Assembly (NCBI GenBank): GCA_947624845.1
Contig: CANQMB010000014.1
Coordinates: 1-17,721 of the forward strand
Length of the DNA: 17,721 bases
Direction of reading: 5' to 3'
Origin: an uncultured Bacilli bacterium
GTDB taxonomy: Bacteria > Bacillota_I > Bacilli_A > RF39 > UBA660
Shown: positions 13,980 to 17,721 of the stretch, in pieces
How positions within the stretch are numbered: the first letter of the stretch is position 1
Layout: every line of letters begins with the position of its first letter
Made by a program: the position numbers and the translations under genes
Notes under the pieces: model-generated
The model's database searches: none
What the model saw: only the letters and a program-made list of their open reading frames with translations
Told to the model about the DNA's origin: nothing

Positions 13980-14924
13980 TTAATCTACACTCCTTTCAAT
14001 CGTAGAAAGTTCCTTCCAATTTTTAGGAAATCCCATTTTATCTAGTATCTTATCGATAGAAATTGTCTTTAAATTATATGCTAAGTTATCGATAATCTTT
14101 TCTAATTCTAATGTCATATTTAAAAAATCTTCATATTTTAAAACTTGTTTCATAATAATAATTAAGGCAAATAAGTCATTTTTTCCATAGATATATTCTC
14201 CATCTTTTTTCTCAATTTTTAACAACTGATGGAAAATGGTATCATCGATTTCTCGCTGTGTTTTATTTTCATACACAATCTCTTCATGCGCACACAAATT
14301 TCGATAGTTAGCCAGAATTGGCAAATACATCATCATATCTTCTACACGAATATGATAAATATCACAAATATCTTCTTGATCCTCCGGTTTCAATATCGTA
14401 AACATTTCACTGACAATTCCAAAGGACAGCACTTTTACTAAAATCCACAGAGGAATATATCCATAATTACTCACATAGTGTTGCGTTGCGGTATGTTGTC
14501 CGCCATTAATTCGAATTTGTCTTTTCATCTTTTTGATCAAATCATTCACTTGTCTTTGTTTATCTGACTTTTGCGTAAAATTTCGACTCTTCAAATAATC
14601 TTTTTCACGATACCCATATTTTTTAGATAATTGATATGAAGTAATCGACTTTAAATTATTTTCAATAATTAATAAATTTTTAAAAAGAACATTTCGAAAA
14701 GCACGATCAAATAAGAATAGACTATAAATTTCTTCAAAAGAAGTTCCTTTGATATATTTTTTATTTTCTCTAGATTCAAAAAAAGGATACCGATAACCAC
14801 TTAAGAAGAAATAATTTTCACGTAGTAGTACTTCTTTTGCATAATCTTCATCTTGGATGATGACACCCTTAAACTTTAATATTTCAATCTGTTCATCCAA
14901 ATTTTTAAATTTCTTTTCTATCAT
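13980..14924 (-). CDS. Abi_2 family (AbiD/AbiF-like) HEPN-type abortive-infection protein
   Basis: 314 aa, predicted cytoplasmic. Family landmarks are the N-terminal FKNLDEQIEILKFKGVII, ENYFFLSGYRYPFFE (about 36-50), FDRAFRNVLFKNLLIIENNLKS (72-93) and YIPLWILVKVLSFGIVSEMF (156-175). The motif NYRNLCAHEE follows; Arg208-x4-His213 is the Rx4-6H signature of HEPN ribonucleases. Such proteins are linked to abortive phage infection, probably by RNA cleavage. The start at 14924 has TAGGTGA upstream; an earlier in-frame ATG at 14954 lies upstream of the -10 box and cannot be used from this promoter. It is the first gene of a unit with htrA (one-base gap). The family is fairly sure; anti-phage action here is inference. 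Confidence 0.85.
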   Translation of the reverse strand: MIEKKFKNLDEQIEILKFKGVIIQDEDYAKEVLLRENYFFLSGYRYPFFESRENKKYIKGTSFEEIYSLFLFDRAFRNVLFKNLLIIENNLKSITSYQLSKKYGYREKDYLKSRNFTQKSDKQRQVNDLIKKMKRQIRINGGQHTATQHYVSNYGYIPLWILVKVLSFGIVSEMFTILKPEDQEDICDIYHIRVEDMMMYLPILANYRNLCAHEEIVYENKTQREIDDTIFHQLLKIEKKDGEYIYGKNDLFALIIIMKQVLKYEDFLNMTLELEKIIDNLAYNLKTISIDKILDKMGFPKNWKELSTIERSVD

Positions 14925-14942
14925 ATTTTCACCTACAATCAA

Positions 14943-14951
14943 ATTATAACA
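14943..14951 (-). promoter_or_regulatory. Extended -10 promoter of abi-htrA
   Basis: TGT-TATAAT on the minus strand, with a poor -35. The start point is near 14936 and the leader about 12 bases. It is mirrored by the plus-strand promoter at 14990-14998. Confidence 0.6.
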
Positions 14952-14989
14952 CAAAAATTAACAGATAAATATGAAATTTAAATGAAAGA

Positions 14990-14998
14990 TGTTATAAT
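14990..14998 (+). promoter_or_regulatory. Extended -10 promoter of the phospholipase C-like gene
   Basis: TGT-TATAAT with only a weak -35 (TATGAA region). The start point is near 15005, and the short leader carries AAGGAGG six bases before the ATG at 15019. Confidence 0.65.
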
Positions 14999-15018
14999 CA
15001 AATATAAGGAGGATTTTT

Positions 15019-15996
15019 ATGCCTGCAACAATTACTCATGGTTATTTTGCCTTAGATTTATATAATAAATTACCTTATCAAGAAAAAAAATTATTAGAAC
15101 CTTTTTTAACAAAATTTAAAATGTTTGCCCAGGGAAGTGATTCTCTGATGTTTGATTTTCTCCCTGCTAATCGAGGAAAAAAAAGTGGAAAGAAATTACA
15201 AGGGTTTTTACATAAAACCGATACGAGGAAATTTTTTATCAATTTGATTACTATCATAAAAGAAAGAAATTTAGATCAAAATCCAGAGATTCTTTCCTAT
15301 TTATATGGGTGTATTGCCCATTACTGTTTAGATAGTACTGTACATCCTTTTGTCGTTTTTTCCACAGGATTTGTGAAAAAAGGACAAAAAGAGACCTATA
15401 AATACAACAACATGCATGCTATTATGGAAGCTTTTATCGACATGGATATGGTTGCCAAAAGAACTGGAGAAAATCCCTATCAATTTAAATTTCATTCCTT
15501 TCTCTTTGATCTTTCTCCCTTTTCCAAAGAGTTAAAACAGGTGATTGATTCTGTATACTTAAAAACTTATGGTTTAAAAAACATGGGAAAAATTTATCAG
15601 AGATCTTTTAAAGAAATGGCTCTTTGTCTTCGAATTTTTCGCTATGACCAAACTGGATTTAAGAGAATTTGTTATCGCATATTAAATTCATTTACACCGA
15701 AGAGTTTCTTTCGTATTGATGCTTTATCCTATCATGTATCTTTAGATCGTTATAAGCCTCTTTTAAACGATGATCATCAAGAGTGGGTACATCCAGCAAG
15801 AAAAGAATTAAAAAGCACAGAGTCTTTTCAAGATTTATATGAAAAAGCCTTGGAGTTGGCAATTCACATTATTCAAAAAGTTCATCTATATTTTCAGGGA
15901 ATTTCTGTCGATTTAAATGAAGTTTTCGATAATCGTAGTTATGTCAGTGGTCTTGATTGTAATGAAAAATTAAATTATCAATATTTTAAATTCTAA
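15019..15996 (+). CDS. Zinc-dependent phospholipase C family protein
   Basis: 325 aa, with the Zn_dep_PLPC ligand pattern in order: THGYF (His7), AQGSDSLMF (Asp41), FLHKTD (His65), then CIAHYCLDSTVHPF (His101, Asp105, His109). In classical bacterial phospholipases C these residues bind three zinc ions that hydrolyse phospholipid headgroups. Classical enzymes are secreted with a signal peptide. Here there is none, the protein is basic, and it extends well beyond the about 200-residue core. It may therefore be an intracellular or membrane-associated hydrolase of unknown substrate, as in many uncharacterised Bacillota homologues. AAGGAGG supports the start. It is followed 47 bases later by the SpoIID-like gene with no terminator, so the two may be co-transcribed. 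Confidence 0.85.
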   Translation: MPATITHGYFALDLYNKLPYQEKKLLEPFLTKFKMFAQGSDSLMFDFLPANRGKKSGKKLQGFLHKTDTRKFFINLITIIKERNLDQNPEILSYLYGCIAHYCLDSTVHPFVVFSTGFVKKGQKETYKYNNMHAIMEAFIDMDMVAKRTGENPYQFKFHSFLFDLSPFSKELKQVIDSVYLKTYGLKNMGKIYQRSFKEMALCLRIFRYDQTGFKRICYRILNSFTPKSFFRIDALSYHVSLDRYKPLLNDDHQEWVHPARKELKSTESFQDLYEKALELAIHIIQKVHLYFQGISVDLNEVFDNRSYVSGLDCNEKLNYQYFKF

Positions 15997-16043
15997 TTGT
16001 ATAAACCCTTAAGAAAAAAAACATAATATAGTTAGGTGATATT

Positions 16044-17102
16044 ATGTTTTATCGATATGAAATAAAAAAAGTAAATAATGAAGATGTCCTATACTTATAT
16101 CTAACCATGGCCTATGAATTTTCAAAAGAGCTAGGAGTTCAGGCCAGTGACCAAGATTTAAAAAGAAGAACTAAAAATTTTATTAAAAATAATCATATTC
16201 AATTTCATGGAAAAAAAGCTTTCTTAATTATCGATGGAATTATTGTAAAGACGATTGAGTTAAACGAAGAAGGAGACGATATTGAAATTGTCCATGAAAA
16301 AAGTGATTACAGCGATGAAAATTATTTAGTTACTTTAGAGTTAGAAACTCATATTATTGTAGAAATTACATTAAAAGAGTATCTACTTGGCGTTTTATTT
16401 GCAAATACTTCTTTTCAGATGGAATTAGAAACCTTAAAAGCGCTTACTGTTCTTTATCGTACTTATGCACTAAAAGAAATGCACGACAATAAAAAAATTA
16501 TGGCCATAAACCCATATCAGATCTATAGAGCACCTTCTTATTATAAACTTATATGGATTCAAGACTATAATTCTACGTATCAAAAGTTATTAGAAGCTAT
16601 CAAAAGTACAGATCGTGAATTTATTACTTATCATAATCAATATATTATTCCATTTGTTCATATTTGTAGCAATGGCTATACATCTTCTCATAAAGATTAT
16701 CCCTATTTGGAAAAACGACCTAGTTTGTGGGATTATGCATCCCCTCAATTCTTGAAAGTCATCGATTATGAGTATGAAAAATTAGAACATATATTTCAAA
16801 TGAAAAAAGAAGCAATTAAAAATATGGAAATCCTTTCTCTTACAGATAATAACCGAATTCAAAATATTAAAATAGGTTCTACTACAATGGATGGAAATTC
16901 TTTTCGGAAACTTTTAAATCTACCGAGTGAGGATGTAACAATTATTATTGATCAAAAGAAAATTCGCTTTATTACAAGAGGCTGTGGTATGGGCTATGGA
17001 CTTAGTCAATTTGGAGCGAATGAAATGGCCAAAAGTGGTTCCAATTATATGGAAATCATCCGCTATTACTATCCGAAAATTATGATTAAGAGATTTCTAT
17101 AG
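16044..17102 (+). CDS. SpoIID/LytB domain protein, divergent at the presumed catalytic site
   Basis: 352 aa. The SpoIID domain spans about 100-352. LKEYLLGVLFANTSFQMELE-T-LKALTVLYRTYAL (110-143) aligns with the canonical 'EYV.GVVA.EMP…E.LKAQAVAARTYAL', and FVHICSNGYTS (204-214) with the H-S/C-x-S-x-G-x-T segment. GCGMGYGLSQFGANEMA near the end matches the canonical GxGxGHGxGMSQyGA with His replaced by Tyr. The family is a peptidoglycan lytic transglycosylase of spore engulfment. The Glu of '.EMP' is Asn121 here, and no signal peptide or membrane anchor precedes the domain. Residues 1-75 form an unrecognised N-terminal region. AGGTGAT precedes the ATG. It may be inactive or repurposed; a terminator follows. 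Confidence 0.85.
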   Translation: MFYRYEIKKVNNEDVLYLYLTMAYEFSKELGVQASDQDLKRRTKNFIKNNHIQFHGKKAFLIIDGIIVKTIELNEEGDDIEIVHEKSDYSDENYLVTLELETHIIVEITLKEYLLGVLFANTSFQMELETLKALTVLYRTYALKEMHDNKKIMAINPYQIYRAPSYYKLIWIQDYNSTYQKLLEAIKSTDREFITYHNQYIIPFVHICSNGYTSSHKDYPYLEKRPSLWDYASPQFLKVIDYEYEKLEHIFQMKKEAIKNMEILSLTDNNRIQNIKIGSTTMDGNSFRKLLNLPSEDVTIIIDQKKIRFITRGCGMGYGLSQFGANEMAKSGSNYMEIIRYYYPKIMIKRFL

Positions 17103-17122
17103 AGGTTTAGGCCTCTTTTTTT
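17100..17122 (+). terminator. Intrinsic terminator after the SpoIID-like gene
   Basis: AGAGG (17101-17105) and CCTCT (17112-17116) pair around TTTAGG, followed by a run of seven T ending at 17122. The TAG stop overlaps the first arm. The same hairpin covers the stop of the convergent amidase gene (17107-17109), but on that strand no T run follows. Confidence 0.65.
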
Positions 17123-17661
17123 ATGTAATCAATAACTCCACTAGTAATTACTTGTGCTATTTTTCGTTGATACTTTTCTGTTTGTAATAAATATCTTTCA
17201 TTTGGATTTGATAAAAACCCGCATTCAATTAATACCCCTGGCACTCTAGTATTTCGATAAATATATAAGTCCGTCGGAATTAAACTACGACTCGTATAAG
17301 TGTGCTTTAAGAATTGGTTCATAATACTTTCTCCTAAAACTTTATTTTTAGGATTAATCGAGTTATAGAGAACCTCTGCTCCTTGTCGATAAGAATTATC
17401 ATACCAATTTAGGTGAATCGATAAATATAAATCACTCTTTACTTTTTGAATTTTTAAAATTCTTCTATATAGATCTCCTCTTTTTTTATTGGCATCCCAT
17501 TTGCTTGATAAATCTTGATCTCCATCACGAATCATATAAACAATGGCTCCTCGAGAAATTAGGGTATCTCTTAAAATTTGAGAAATTTCCAGATTCAAAT
17601 CTTTTTCCATAATTTTCCCATACATAGTTCCGGGATCTCGACCCCCGTGTGCAGGAATAGG
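17107..17661 (-). pseudogene. N-acetylmuramoyl-L-alanine amidase (Amidase_3, CwlD-like), 5' end disrupted
   Basis: The longest ATG-initiated reading frame is 17107-17625 (172 aa). It carries MEKDLNLEI (zinc ligand Glu7), LSIHLNW (His71) and GVLIECGFLSN (catalytic Glu134), typical of zinc amidases that cut MurNAc-L-Ala bonds. The first zinc ligand, normally in D(A/P)GHGG, lies upstream of any ATG. In frame one reads I-P-A-H-GGRDPGT, with the residue before Ala/Pro or the Gly missing, and 12 codons before this HGG come tandem TAA and TGA stops (17677-17682). No ATG, GTG or TTG start and no ribosome site lie between. A neighbouring frame holds M-I-F-L-D, which could be the displaced strand. Either a decayed gene or an assembly error near the edge; the remaining 3' part is intact. 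Confidence 0.6.
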
Positions 17662-17721
17662 AAAAGTCCAAAAATATCATTATTTATTAAAATTCAATAT
17701 TCCATTCTATTTCTATATCTC

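Noticed and set aside
14925..14954. Ten-residue N-terminal extension of the abi-like protein
   Set aside because: The upstream ATG lies before the TATAAT box of its own promoter; the ATG at 14924 has a ribosome site.
17677..17679. TGA upstream of the amidase read as Trp (Mycoplasma code)
   Set aside because: A TAA stop directly precedes it in frame, and all other genes use TGG for Trp and end normally under the standard bacterial code.

Overview
The window is AT-rich, intron-free bacterial DNA with strong AGGAG-type ribosome sites, TATAAT -10 boxes, U-tailed hairpin terminators and Firmicutes-type gene families. Trp is encoded by TGG, and no intact gene needs TGA read as Trp, so the standard bacterial code fits. 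MnmA carries an insertion (…GICPQEVDY…) that I associate from memory with Mollicutes and Erysipelotrichia. Together with degenerate spore-type wall enzymes, this suggests a host-associated Bacilli lineage near Erysipelotrichales, RF39 or Acholeplasmatales. The taxon is inference only. I see no phage genes, transposases, CRISPR arrays, rRNA or tRNA.

Layout. (1) 1-4213, all minus strand, is an envelope-stress block. A YtrA-type GntR repressor, an ABC ATPase and an ABC-2 permease form one autoregulated operon. After a terminator comes a Bce-type response regulator and intramembrane-sensing kinase, then a predicted BceR operator and the start of a BceA-type ATPase that runs off the left edge. (2) 4248-6904 is a two-gene membrane operon: a polytopic, possibly GT-C-like protein and an acyltransferase-3 enzyme. 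(3) 6905-7198 is non-coding and bracketed by two inverted copies of a 23-nt near-palindrome; one copy is the folD terminator. (4) folD is a single-gene unit. (5) csoR-copA-ttcA is a copper-responsive operon with a textbook CsoR box inside its promoter. (6) mnmA is followed by a 73-aa ORF whose last codons form the CsoR box. (7) An Abi_2/HEPN-type gene and htrA are translationally coupled. (8) Divergent, plus strand: a zinc-dependent phospholipase C-like gene and a SpoIID/LytB-like gene. (9) Converging from the right edge is an N-acetylmuramoyl-L-alanine amidase with a disrupted 5' end.

The left third looks like antimicrobial-peptide and cell-wall-antibiotic sensing and detoxification. The centre is housekeeping (folate, tRNA thiolation) interleaved with copper efflux. 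The right end is envelope quality control plus peptidoglycan enzymes that appear to be decaying. The most distinctive signals are the multiply overlapping csoR promoter, operator, stop codon and hairpin; stop codons buried inside terminator hairpins; the inverted hairpin pair around 6919-7180; and the Glu-to-Asn change at the presumed SpoIID catalytic position.
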